DNA of 64,000 nucleotides from Shewanella sp. MR-4. GTDB taxonomy: Bacteria > Pseudomonadota > Gammaproteobacteria > Enterobacterales > Shewanellaceae. Positions 1 through 7,726 of the stretch are shown in pieces. The notes beneath the pieces were generated by a model. The model was not told where the DNA came from. It made no database searches and worked only from the letters and a program-made list of their open reading frames with translations. The stretch is taken from contig NC_008321.1 in NCBI RefSeq assembly GCF_000014685.1, forward strand, positions 3,407,001 to 3,471,000, in the 5' to 3' direction. The stretch's first letter is position 1, and every line of letters starts with the position of its first letter. The translations under genes were made by a program, and so were the position numbers.

Positions 1-124
1 CTATCACATGATAGTTACGCCATTTATTATGTGAATGCGTATCGGCAGCGAGTTCTGCCATAGTCTGCAGATCTGTCTCTCCATCGACAGCGGCAGATAC
101 CCATTCTTGACCTAATTTATCCAT
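1..124 (-). CDS. rseA: Sigma-E factor negative regulatory protein RseA, N-terminal part
   Basis: Only the first 41 codons lie in the window; the gene runs off the left edge. The translation begins MDKLGQEWVSAAVDGE and continues to HNKWRNYHVI. This matches the cytoplasmic N-terminal domain of RseA (E. coli has LSALMDGE and WESYHLI at the same places), which binds and holds RpoE. The membrane span and periplasmic RseB-binding part are outside the window. It starts 26 bp after the rpoE stop on the same strand, the usual rpoE-rseA order, so it is almost certainly co-transcribed with rpoE and under sigma-E control. Identification rests on the short N-terminus plus position. Confidence 0.9.
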   Translation of the reverse strand, partial: MDKLGQEWVSAAVDGETDLQTMAELAADTHSHNKWRNYHVI

Positions 125-150
125 TGTTCACCTGTCTAAATTTAAGGGTG

Positions 151-729
151 TTACTCTTCCAGCAATGGCTGGAGTTTTTTGTCGATTGCTTCACGGGCAC
201 GAAAGATACGAGATCTTACAGTCCCCACAGGGCAATCCATGATGATGGCAATATCCTCGTAACTCATCCCATCGAGTTCACGTAGCGAAATCGCCATACG
301 TAATTCTTCCGGCAAGGTTTCTAATGTCTCGAAAACCACTTTTTTGATTTCGTCCGATAACATTAGTCGCTCTGGGGAGGCAAACTCCTTTAGCGCATCA
401 CTGCCTTCATAGTATTCGGCATCCTCGGCATCCACATCATTTGCAGGCGCTCTGCGCCCCTGTGACACGAGATAATTCTTAGCCGTGTTTACGGCTATGC
501 GGTACAACCAGGTATAAAACGCACTTTCTCCACGAAAGTTTGGCAAAGCTCGATAAGCTTTGATAAACGCTTCCTGTGCCACATCGGTAACGTCGGCTTG
601 GTTACGCACATAGCGTGAAATCAAGCTCACCACTTTACTCTGATATTTAAGCACCAACAGGTTAAAAGCGTTTTTATCTCCCCGTTGTACGCGCTCAACT
701 AATTGTTGATCACTTATTTGTCCACTCAT
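151..729 (-). CDS. rpoE: RNA polymerase sigma-E factor RpoE
   Basis: A 192-residue ECF sigma factor that directs transcription of envelope-stress genes and is held inactive by RseA at the inner membrane. Region 2 is seen at residues 20-95 (KYQSKVVSLISRYV, DVAQEAFIKAYRAL, FYTWLYRIAVNTAKN) and region 4 at about 130-185 (LPEELRMAISLRELDGMSYE, then CPVGTVRSRIFRARE, the helix-turn-helix). Length equals E. coli RpoE. The start ATG is preceded by a GGGAGAAG ribosome binding site. It is followed by rseA and is divergent from nadB, as in E. coli. A sigma-E type promoter upstream (794-820) implies autoregulation. Confidence 0.98.
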   Translation of the reverse strand: MSGQISDQQLVERVQRGDKNAFNLLVLKYQSKVVSLISRYVRNQADVTDVAQEAFIKAYRALPNFRGESAFYTWLYRIAVNTAKNYLVSQGRRAPANDVDAEDAEYYEGSDALKEFASPERLMLSDEIKKVVFETLETLPEELRMAISLRELDGMSYEDIAIIMDCPVGTVRSRIFRAREAIDKKLQPLLEE

Positions 730-793
730 CCGAGCCGACTTCTCCCAAATCTAAAATGCTGATTTCTCAGTCGCTCGAATCACATTCACTTAT

Positions 794-820
794 GTAGACT
801 AGCGTGCTTTGAAAAAGTTC
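794..820 (-). promoter_or_regulatory. Sigma-E type promoter of rpoE
   Basis: On the minus strand GAACTT (complement of 815-820) is followed after 16 bp by TCTAC (complement of 794-798). This fits the sigma-E consensus GAACTT-N16-TCTRA with one mismatch in the -10. It lies about 65 bp upstream of the rpoE start, where an autoregulatory promoter is expected. Confidence 0.7.
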
Positions 821-918
821 TAAGAATTATACAAAAAAAGTAAGGTTAAAAGGAAAGTACCCATAATCGGTGAGTTGGTTTACCATAGATGGCACTCTCA
901 GTCATAGCATGATACCCG

Positions 919-2532
919 ATGAAACAAGTAGTTGAACACCAATCTGACATATTAGTCATAGGTAGCGGTGCCGCAGGTCTGACACTAGCTTTGCATCTTG
1001 CTGAAAAAGCAAACGTAATTCTGCTCTCAAAAGGCCCACTCTCCGAAGGGTCGACATACTACGCCCAAGGCGGTATCGCCTCCGTGTTCGATGAAAGTGA
1101 TACCATCGAATCCCATGTGGCCGATACGTTAGTGGCCGGTGCCGGCTTGTGCGATAAAGAAGTGGTAACTTTTACCGCTGAAAACGCCAAGAGCGCCATG
1201 CAATGGTTAATTGAATGTGGCGTGGCATTCGATAAAGAAGAAACCGCTGGCGATAATGCCAAAGACGCACCTTATCATTTAACCCGCGAAGGCGGCCACA
1301 GCCATAGACGCATTCTGCATGCCGCAGATGCGACGGGCAAAGAAGTGCAAACCACGCTGCAAGAACGCGCCCTCGCCCACCCCAATATTCAAGTTTTAGA
1401 ACGTTACAACGCCATCGACCTCATCACCACCCGTAAATTAAATCGCCCCGGCAATCGCGTGCTAGGCGCTTATGTGTGGAACCGTAATGCCGAGCAGGTC
1501 GAAACCATTAAGGCAAAATTTGTCGCATTAGCTACAGGTGGTAGCTCTAAAGTCTACCAATACACCTCAAACCCCGATGTGGCGAGTGGCGATGGCATTG
1601 CCATGGCGTGGCGCGCAGGTTGCCGTGTGGCCAACATGGAATTTAATCAATTCCATCCAACCTGCCTTTACCATGCCGATGCCCGTAACTTCCTGCTGAC
1701 CGAAGCCCTGCGCGGTGAAGGTGCTTATTTGCGCCGCCCCGATGGCAGTCGCTTTATGCCAGACTTTGACGAACGCGCCGAACTCGCACCTCGCGATATC
1801 GTAGCCCGAGCCATCGACTACGAAATGAAACGCTTAGGTGCCGATTGCGTCTATTTAGATATCAGCCATAAAGACAGCGACTTTGTCATCAAGCATTTCC
1901 CGACGATCTACAGTCGCTGCTTAGAGCTGGGGATCGATATCACCAAAGATGCCATTCCTGTGGTGCCTGCTGCCCACTATACCTGTGGTGGTGTAATGAC
2001 GGACTTGCATGGCCAAACCGACCTCAACGGCCTCTACGCCATAGGTGAGGTAGCTTATACCGGCTTACATGGTGCGAACCGCTTGGCAAGCAACTCGCTG
2101 CTGGAGTGCTTGGTATTTGCCCGCGCCGCGTCGCAGGATATTGAGAGCCAAATGCACAAAATCCCATTACCGGGGCAAATTCCAGCGTGGGACGAGAGTA
2201 AAGTCTCCAACTCCGATGAAGAAGTGGTGATTGCCCACAACTGGCACGAACTGCGCCTCTTTATGTGGGACTATGTGGGAATCGTACGCTCGGATAAACG
2301 CTTGGAGCGCGCACTGCGCCGCTGCTTGATGTTGCAGCAGGAAATCCAAGAGTATTACAGCAACTTCAGAGTCAGTAATAATCTGCTGGAACTGCGTAAC
2401 TTAGTGCAAGTAGCCGAGCTTATTATCCGCTGCGCGATGGAGCGCAAGGAAAGCCGTGGTTTGCACTACAATATCGACCATCCCGAAAAGGTTGACTCTC
2501 CGCAACCGACGATTCTGCAGCCTGAAAAATAA
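919..2532 (+). CDS. nadB: L-aspartate oxidase NadB
   Basis: A flavoprotein that oxidises L-aspartate to iminoaspartate, the first step of de novo NAD synthesis (with NadA); cytoplasmic, 537 residues, normal for the family. The N-terminal FAD-binding Rossmann motif is GSGAAGLTLALHLAE (residues 16-30). Further family signatures are STYYAQGGIA, the substrate/FAD region MEFNQFHPTCLY, EALRGEGAYLRR and CGGVMTDLHGQT. The C-terminus carries the helical domain of the succinate dehydrogenase/fumarate reductase flavoprotein superfamily, but NadB length and the divergent rpoE neighbour identify it as the oxidase. A strong terminator follows, so it is probably monocistronic. Confidence 0.97.
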   Translation: MKQVVEHQSDILVIGSGAAGLTLALHLAEKANVILLSKGPLSEGSTYYAQGGIASVFDESDTIESHVADTLVAGAGLCDKEVVTFTAENAKSAMQWLIECGVAFDKEETAGDNAKDAPYHLTREGGHSHRRILHAADATGKEVQTTLQERALAHPNIQVLERYNAIDLITTRKLNRPGNRVLGAYVWNRNAEQVETIKAKFVALATGGSSKVYQYTSNPDVASGDGIAMAWRAGCRVANMEFNQFHPTCLYHADARNFLLTEALRGEGAYLRRPDGSRFMPDFDERAELAPRDIVARAIDYEMKRLGADCVYLDISHKDSDFVIKHFPTIYSRCLELGIDITKDAIPVVPAAHYTCGGVMTDLHGQTDLNGLYAIGEVAYTGLHGANRLASNSLLECLVFARAASQDIESQMHKIPLPGQIPAWDESKVSNSDEEVVIAHNWHELRLFMWDYVGIVRSDKRLERALRRCLMLQQEIQEYYSNFRVSNNLLELRNLVQVAELIIRCAMERKESRGLHYNIDHPEKVDSPQPTILQPEK

Positions 2533-2555
2533 TCGAGTTGCATAACGTAAATATT

Positions 2556-2589
2556 AAGCGGGCTAAATCTACTCAGATTTAGCCCGCTT
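2556..2589 (+). terminator. Rho-independent terminator after nadB
   Basis: A perfect 15-bp inverted repeat (2556-2570 with 2575-2589, loop ACTC), GC-rich at its base and ending in TTTGTTT. It sits 24 bp past the nadB stop. The leading A-run is too short for efficient termination from the opposite direction. Confidence 0.85.
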
Positions 2590-2647
2590 TGTTTAGTCAA
2601 ACTAAAATGGGATAAAACCTAACTATTGTTCATTGTTCAGATTTAGA

Positions 2648-3088
2648 TTAAAAATGTTCGCTTTGGCTCGCAGCCTGAGTTTTAACCTTAAGCAATAGCC
2701 GGCACAAGTGGCGGTAATCCGTATCGCTAAACATATCGGCCCAAAGGGGTAAAAGATGCAACTTATCGGCGGACTGATAGTAAACTAAGCAAACAAAGGG
2801 CGTTACCCAAGTTCTGGGGAGCACATGGAACGCCTCCCCCGTCGAGAGCCAGCCTTTCCCTTTCCCATTGAGCTCAAAACGGCAATGCCAAGTCCTCAGT
2901 CGCCATAACTGATAGCCCAAGAATCCGAGGATTAAAACGGCGAATACCAACTTAAGCACAAGCCAAAATACGACATCTGTTTCAGGCCAGATCAGTAAAG
3001 AGGTACCGCAGACACAAACAAAAACGACCAACGAGAGTCGCTGGTCGAAGGAGGCTTTTACACTAAAACTATGGCGCCGCTCTGCCAC
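2648..3088 (-). CDS. ygfX: YgfX (CptA) family inner-membrane protein
   Basis: A 146-residue protein of the YgfX/CptA family. Two adjacent hydrophobic segments (about residues 18-34 and 38-58: LSLVVFVCVCGTSLLIW, FWLVLKLVFAVLILGFLGYQ) form a membrane hairpin, followed by a soluble C-terminal part with the RTWVTPFVCLVYY region. In E. coli the homologue has been described as the toxin of a toxin-antitoxin pair acting on FtsZ/MreB, with SdhE as partner; a role alongside flavinylation is also discussed, so function is not settled. The GTG start (3086-3088) overlaps the sdhE stop by 20 bp, so the two are translationally coupled. Confidence 0.8.
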   Translation of the reverse strand: MAERRHSFSVKASFDQRLSLVVFVCVCGTSLLIWPETDVVFWLVLKLVFAVLILGFLGYQLWRLRTWHCRFELNGKGKGWLSTGEAFHVLPRTWVTPFVCLVYYQSADKLHLLPLWADMFSDTDYRHLCRLLLKVKTQAASQSEHF

Positions 3089-3308
3089 GGACTTGCACTA
3101 CCATACGGGCAAGCTCAGGATCTGGGCAGGCTTCATGACCCATAAACCAGGCAAATAATTCAGGATCTTCGCACTCGAGTAAACGTATAAACAGGGCCTT
3201 GTCTTCATCTGACAAGTCCTGATAAACATTTTCGACGAAAGGCTGGAACAAGACGTCTAATTCGAGCATTCCGCGGCGACATGCCCAGCGGACCCGTGCA
3301 ATGTTCAT
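3069..3308 (-). CDS. sdhE: FAD assembly factor SdhE
   Basis: A small cytoplasmic protein (79 residues) that promotes covalent attachment of FAD to the flavoprotein subunits of succinate dehydrogenase and fumarate reductase. The invariant RRGMLELD motif is at residues 11-18, and LSDEDKALFIRLLECEDPELFAWFMGH matches the rest of the helical bundle (quoted in part: ECEDPELFAWFMGH). I chose ATG at 3306-3308 because TTGGAG lies just upstream and the protein then begins MNIARVRWACRRGM, as in E. coli (MDINNKARIHWACRRGM). A longer reading from TTG at 3332 is possible. Its 3' end overlaps ygfX. Confidence 0.93.
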   Translation of the reverse strand: MNIARVRWACRRGMLELDVLFQPFVENVYQDLSDEDKALFIRLLECEDPELFAWFMGHEACPDPELARMVVQVRGRAAP

Positions 3309-3400
3309 TAACTCCAAGTTAATCTCTCCCAAAACAAAATTCGCCTTAGTCTACCAGTTCACGCCGTAGAGTGTCGATGCAAGCAGTGCTGAAACTCGGT

Positions 3401-4315
3401 TTAGCACTGCTGGACTTGGCTGTCTAATCCGGCAAATAAATCACTGAAATCCGTCTCTAATAGACGCTTCACCGCCGGATGTTGGATCATCCGCTCTGCG
3501 AACATGACATGGTATTCCTCTTTAACATCAAGAGTTTCACCGAGTAAATGCATGCCGTGGGAAATCACTTCTTGGGGATAAATCGACGGCGTAACGAAGA
3601 TTCCACGTTTAAGGTAGCCAAAGGCCTTCATCATGGCCGCATCATCAAATTCGCCTAAGATACTGACCTTAAGATTTTGCTCATCGAACCAACGGTATAA
3701 TTGTTGCCCAAGCGATGTTCTACGACCTGGGATCAGCAATTGTCCTTGCTCTAAACAAGCAGGGAAATCGGCGCTGTAGGTTTCTGCAGAAAAAAAACTC
3801 ACGCCACACTCACCCAGCTTTTTCGATAAAATTTCGGGATATTTCAATGACTCACCCGCACAGTCTGAGAGGATCATATCCAATTTATGCTCGCGTAAAC
3901 GGGTCATTAAACTTTCGTGAGTCGCCTCATAACAAGCAAGGTGCATGGAACCGTCATTAGGTACCACAGAAAGTAATACTCGACTCGCCAGGGCTTTAGA
4001 CAAGGCATCGGCAATACCAACTTCAAACAAAATCGCATCATCTTTTTGATAGTTCAGTAAATCGAGCATCTCATAACTGAGGGAAAACATCTTATCGGCA
4101 TAGCGAAACACCAGTTCCCCAAGTTCAGTCGCTTCTAAATTTCGTCCGACACGTTTGAATAAACTACCATTTAACCTGTCTTCTAGGGCGCGAATTTGGC
4201 CTGTGATGGTTTGTGGCGCTAAACAAAGAGCTTCTGCGGCCTTAGCCACTGAACCCTTCTTCTTGATCATCCAGAAATAATAAAGATGGTTGTAATTAAG
4301 ATGCAGCATCGCCAA
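3401..4315 (-). CDS. nhaR: LysR-family transcriptional activator NhaR
   Basis: Activator of nhaA that responds to Na+. The winged helix-turn-helix at residues 5-65 contains NYNHLYYFW and GSVAKAAEALCLAPQTITGQ, near identical to E. coli NhaR. The effector domain keeps GVADALSK-like, HKLDMILSDC, LIPGRR and MFAERMIQHPAVKRL motifs. Start: TTG at 4313-4315, preceded by AGAGGA at ideal spacing, gives MAMLHLNYNH, which aligns residue for residue with E. coli MSMSHINYNH; an ATG two codons later has poorer spacing. It is the last gene of the nhaA - Rap1a-like - nhaR run. A hairpin at 4333-4359 separates it from the gene before it. Confidence 0.96.
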   Translation of the reverse strand: MAMLHLNYNHLYYFWMIKKKGSVAKAAEALCLAPQTITGQIRALEDRLNGSLFKRVGRNLEATELGELVFRYADKMFSLSYEMLDLLNYQKDDAILFEVGIADALSKALASRVLLSVVPNDGSMHLACYEATHESLMTRLREHKLDMILSDCAGESLKYPEILSKKLGECGVSFFSAETYSADFPACLEQGQLLIPGRRTSLGQQLYRWFDEQNLKVSILGEFDDAAMMKAFGYLKRGIFVTPSIYPQEVISHGMHLLGETLDVKEEYHVMFAERMIQHPAVKRLLETDFSDLFAGLDSQVQQC

Positions 4316-4332
4316 TAAGCTTCCTCTAAGGG

Positions 4333-4359
4333 ATGCCGCAACCCTTAAGGCTGCGGCAT
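4333..4359 (-). repeat. Hairpin between the Rap1a-like gene and nhaR
   Basis: ATGCCGCA (4333-4340) is complementary to TGCGGCAT (4352-4359), and the 11-base loop itself contains CCTTAAGG. There is no T-run on either strand. It lies just upstream of the nhaR ribosome binding site, so it could be an mRNA processing or attenuation structure. Confidence 0.5.
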
Positions 4360-4404
4360 GTCGGATCGCAATGACTCAGCTTACCAAATGATGAGTCTGT
4401 AGCG

Positions 4405-4791
4405 CTATTTTAAACGCTGACAATCCAATAAGTTAATGACAATTCCTTGCAGCTGGTCTAAATCGGCTGCCGTGCCCGTGCTAACCGCCTCCGTCACCCC
4501 AGAGACTAAACTGTCTCTATCCGGAATACGGTTGGCACAATAGGTGCGATTCGCCTCCTGGAAACGTTTACCGCCGCGGTACTTGAGTGCTCTAGACTCA
4601 TAACCATTGGTTTCAAGCCTTGCACCTAATGCCTCAGATTTAAACATTAGTGCGCCATCGACTATACCCTCAAGGTAGCTTTGACAGGTTTGTGATGCGA
4701 CATCCTTGTTACACGCATCAATCTGCGAAGCCATCGCACTTGAAGAGACTGTTAATAGTGCTGCCACTCCTACTAATTTCAAATTTATCAT
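4405..4791 (-). CDS. Exported Rap1a/Tai-like small protein
   Basis: A 128-residue protein with a clear Sec signal peptide (MINLKLVGVAALLTVSSSAMA, cleavage after AMA), so periplasmic. The mature part has the pattern C-x2-YLEGIVDGAL, then YCANRIPDRDSLV, then a final LLDC. This resembles the Rap1a/Tai domain, known from type VI secretion immunity proteins but also found in many small periplasmic proteins of unknown role; the cysteines would form disulfides. I saw no type VI genes nearby. Its start lies 2 bp after the nhaA stop and nhaR follows, so it belongs to the nhaA operon. The family call is by motif from memory; function is unknown. Confidence 0.7.
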   Translation of the reverse strand: MINLKLVGVAALLTVSSSAMASQIDACNKDVASQTCQSYLEGIVDGALMFKSEALGARLETNGYESRALKYRGGKRFQEANRTYCANRIPDRDSLVSGVTEAVSTGTAADLDQLQGIVINLLDCQRLK

Positions 4792-4793
4792 AG

Positions 4794-5963
4794 TTATACT
4801 CCTTGTTTTGGTAACACTTTTGATAACCAGAAATACCCGATCAAGGCCGCAAGAATCGAGCCGATCAAGGTGCCAAGGCGTGCTAAGTCGCCGTACATAG
4901 GGTCTGCTTGCTCAAATGCCAACGAAGCAATAAACATCGACATAGTAAAACCAATACCACACATAGCCGCTACTGGCGCAATCTGCTTCCAACCAATTCC
5001 ATTAGGCAATTGCGCCAATCTTAGTTTGACGGCCGCGTAACTAAACAGCATCACACCAATCGGCTTACCTAACATGAGTCCCAATGCAATACCAACTGGC
5101 ACAGGGGAGATCAGTGTATTTAGGCTCATGTTTCCTAAGGCCACCCCCGCATTCGCAAACGCAAATACTGGCAGGATCAGAAAGGTGCTCCAAGGGTGCA
5201 AGCTATGCTCTAAGTGCTCAGAAGGTGAGCTTCCGTCTTTTGCACGCAGCGGAATACAGAAGGCAATAATCACCCCGGCTAAAGTCGCGTGTACTCCAGA
5301 CTTTAATACCGCCACCCACAGAACGAGTCCTAATACCCCATAGGGGGCTAATGCGGTCACGCCTTTACGGTTTAAGGCAACTAAACCAACAATCGCAATG
5401 CTGGCAATAATCAGGCTAATGGTCGAGAGATCGGTGCTGTAGAAGAGCGCAATAATCACAATCACGCCTAAGTCATCGATGATGGCGAGCGCCAACAGGA
5501 AGACCTTCAATGCCACAGGCACACGGCTACCCAGCAGCGCCATGATACCCAAGGCAAAAGCGATATCGGTAGCCGCAGGAATCGCCCAGCCCGCTTGTGT
5601 CACAGGATCGCCATAGTTAAATAGCAGATAAATGCCTGCTGGTACTAACATGCCACCAATCGCTGCGAAGGTTGGCAGCGAAGCCTGTGCGACACTCGAT
5701 AGAGCACCTTCCAACAGTTCACGCTTAACCTCTAAACCAATCAGTAAGAAAAACAATGCCATTAGGCCATCGTTAATCCACAACAACAGCGGTTTATGCA
5801 GATCGAGTGCACCAACACGGACTTGTACTTCAGTACCGAGAAATCCTTGATAGAGCCCCGCGAGAGGAGAATTGGCCATCAGCATGGCTAAGGCAACAGC
5901 AACTAATAATAGGATGCCACCAGCCGATTCTTGGCTCAGAAAATTTCTAATTGCTTTTTCCAT
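4794..5963 (-). CDS. nhaA: Na+/H+ antiporter NhaA
   Basis: Inner-membrane antiporter exporting Na+ or Li+ in exchange for protons, for salt and alkaline tolerance; 389 residues and 12 predicted membrane helices. The ion-binding aspartates are visible: the adjacent pair in AIIDDLGVIVIIALFY (equivalent to D163/D164 of E. coli) and the Asp of PAATDIAFALGIMALL (D133). The N-terminal amphipathic RNFLSQESAGGILLL is typical. I chose ATG 5961-5963, preceded by TTTGGAG, over the 25-codon upstream extension, since the protein then starts MEKAIRNFLS. It heads an operon with the Rap1a-like gene and nhaR. thyA upstream is separated by a terminator-like hairpin. Confidence 0.96.
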   Translation of the reverse strand: MEKAIRNFLSQESAGGILLLVAVALAMLMANSPLAGLYQGFLGTEVQVRVGALDLHKPLLLWINDGLMALFFLLIGLEVKRELLEGALSSVAQASLPTFAAIGGMLVPAGIYLLFNYGDPVTQAGWAIPAATDIAFALGIMALLGSRVPVALKVFLLALAIIDDLGVIVIIALFYSTDLSTISLIIASIAIVGLVALNRKGVTALAPYGVLGLVLWVAVLKSGVHATLAGVIIAFCIPLRAKDGSSPSEHLEHSLHPWSTFLILPVFAFANAGVALGNMSLNTLISPVPVGIALGLMLGKPIGVMLFSYAAVKLRLAQLPNGIGWKQIAPVAAMCGIGFTMSMFIASLAFEQADPMYGDLARLGTLIGSILAALIGYFWLSKVLPKQGV

Positions 5964-6036
5964 CTTGCACTCCAAAAAATCATAATGAATTGAGTGTAGA
6001 CGAAGAAAAAGGACAAGTATAATCGATAGTTTCGAC

Positions 6037-6063
6037 AAAACACCTCGTTAATTCCGAGGTGTT
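6037..6063 (-). terminator. Terminator-like hairpin after thyA
   Basis: AACACCTCG (6039-6047) pairs with CGAGGTGTT (6055-6063) around a 7-base loop. Read on the minus strand the stem ends in TTTTGTC. It lies 18 bp after the thyA stop and would separate thyA from nhaA transcription. Confidence 0.65.
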
Positions 6064-6080
6064 AGTCGATTATTTCGCCA

Positions 6081-6875
6081 TCAAACGGCGACAGGCGCTT
6101 TGATATGCGGGTGCGGATCGTAGTTGGTCAGCTCGAAATCTTCGAATTGATAATCGAAAATAGAGGCCGGTTTACGCAGGATAGTCATAGTAGGCAAAGG
6201 TCTTGGCTCGCGGCTTAACTGCAACGCCGTTTGTTCCATATGGTTGGAGTACAAGTGGGTGTCGCCGCCCGTCCACACAAAGTCACCCAAAGCTAAATCG
6301 CATTGCTGTGCCACCATCATGGTCAGCAGCGCATAACTGGCGATATTGAAAGGTAAGCCTAAGAACACATCACAGCTACGCTGGTACAGCTGGCAAGATA
6401 ATTTACCGTCGGCAACATAGAATTGGAAAAAGGCATGGCAAGGTGCCAACGCCATTTTATCCAGCTCGCCCACGTTCCACGCCGAGACAATCAAACGACG
6501 CGAGTCAGGTTGAGATTTGATTTGTGCGATCACCTGAGCGATTTGGTCGATAGCATCGCCACTTTGGGTCGGCCAGCTGCGCCACTGCGCGCCATAGACA
6601 GGGCCTAAATCGCCGTTTTCATCGGCCCATTCGTCCCAAATACTGACCTTATTATCACGCAGATAAGCAATATTGGTATCACCCTTCAGGAACCACAATA
6701 GCTCATGAATAATTGAACGCATATGACACTTCTTGGTGGTCACTAAGGGGAAGCCCTTACTCAAATCGAAACGCATTTGATAGCCAAACACCGAGCGAGT
6801 GCCGGTACCTGTACGGTCTGATTTATCCACACCTTCGGCTAAGATGTGCTTCATCAAGTCTAAATACTGTTGCAT
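6081..6875 (-). CDS. thyA: Thymidylate synthase ThyA
   Basis: Methylates dUMP to dTMP using 5,10-methylenetetrahydrofolate, giving dihydrofolate; cytoplasmic homodimer. At 264 residues it equals E. coli ThyA. The catalytic cysteine is in MALAPCHAFFQFYV, the phosphate-binding arginines in SDRTGTGTRSVFG and YQRSCDVFLGLPFNIA, and the conserved FVWTGGDTHLYSNH is present. The start codon shares one base with the lgt stop (TAATG), so the two are translationally coupled. The order rppH-ptsP-(tauE)-lgt-thyA is the enterobacterial one plus an inserted gene. Confidence 0.99.
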   Translation of the reverse strand: MQQYLDLMKHILAEGVDKSDRTGTGTRSVFGYQMRFDLSKGFPLVTTKKCHMRSIIHELLWFLKGDTNIAYLRDNKVSIWDEWADENGDLGPVYGAQWRSWPTQSGDAIDQIAQVIAQIKSQPDSRRLIVSAWNVGELDKMALAPCHAFFQFYVADGKLSCQLYQRSCDVFLGLPFNIASYALLTMMVAQQCDLALGDFVWTGGDTHLYSNHMEQTALQLSREPRPLPTMTILRKPASIFDYQFEDFELTNYDPHPHIKAPVAV

Positions 6876-7681
6876 TACTGCTTACCCTCTGGACGAAGAA
6901 TGAGATATAAACCGAAGAGGACCATCGGCACAGATAGGATCTGACCCATCGTCATAAAGCCCCAGTAGAGACCTAACTGCGCATCAGGTTGTCTTACGGT
7001 TTCAACAATCACACGGAAAATCCCGTATCCGAGTAAGAACATGCCCGACACGGCGCCGACTTTCTTCGTTCGTTTACTGAACCAATAGAGGAGCAGGAAT
7101 AAGGCTACCCCTTCAAGGGCGAATTGATAGAGTTGTGATGGATGACGAGGTTCTGGTCCACCACTTGGGAACACCATGGCCCAAGGGACATCGGTGACTC
7201 GGCCCCATAACTCACCGTTAATAAAGTTACCGATACGGCCCGCACCTAAGCCGATAGGCACCACGGGCGCCACCATATCTGCGACCGCAAAGAAGGTACG
7301 CTTTTGCTTCCAGGCGATATAAATCATGGCGGTAATAACCCCCATCAGACCGCCGTGAAAAGACATACCACCTTCTGAAATCTTAAACAAATACATTGGG
7401 CTAGCGAGGAAATAATCGAAATGATAGAAGAGCACGTAGCCGATGCGGCCACCTAAAATCACCCCTAAAAAGCCATAAAACAGCAAATCGGAAACCTGTT
7501 CCCTCGACCATAAACCATTGGAGCGGTCAGCCTGACGATTGAGTAACCACATGGCGGCGACAAAGCCAACTAAGTAAGTAAATCCATACCAACGTAGGGC
7601 GGGTTCAAAGGTTTGTCCAAAAATATCAAAGGGGCCAAACTTCACGATCACAGGATCGATATTAGGAAAATTCAATGCCAT
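6875..7681 (-). CDS. lgt: Prolipoprotein diacylglyceryl transferase Lgt
   Basis: Inner-membrane enzyme that transfers diacylglycerol from phosphatidylglycerol to the lipobox cysteine of prelipoproteins, the first step of lipoprotein maturation (Lpp in this window is a substrate). It has 268 residues and seven predicted helices. The Lgt signature GRIGNFINGELWGR is present, as are GLMGVITAMIYIAW with the upstream HGG and the ARGININE/Tyr-containing RHPSQLYQFALEG. The stop overlaps the thyA start by one base; tauE/safE lies 45 bp upstream. Essential in most gammaproteobacteria. Confidence 0.98.
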   Translation of the reverse strand: MALNFPNIDPVIVKFGPFDIFGQTFEPALRWYGFTYLVGFVAAMWLLNRQADRSNGLWSREQVSDLLFYGFLGVILGGRIGYVLFYHFDYFLASPMYLFKISEGGMSFHGGLMGVITAMIYIAWKQKRTFFAVADMVAPVVPIGLGAGRIGNFINGELWGRVTDVPWAMVFPSGGPEPRHPSQLYQFALEGVALFLLLYWFSKRTKKVGAVSGMFLLGYGIFRVIVETVRQPDAQLGLYWGFMTMGQILSVPMVLFGLYLILRPEGKQ

Positions 7682-7726
7682 AACTTATCCATCAACAGCC
7701 TCAAATTGAGGGCTAAATACTAAAAA

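Noticed and set aside
3069..3332. Longer sdhE start at TTG 3330-3332
   Set aside because: ATG 3306-3308 has a ribosome binding site and matches the family N-terminus.
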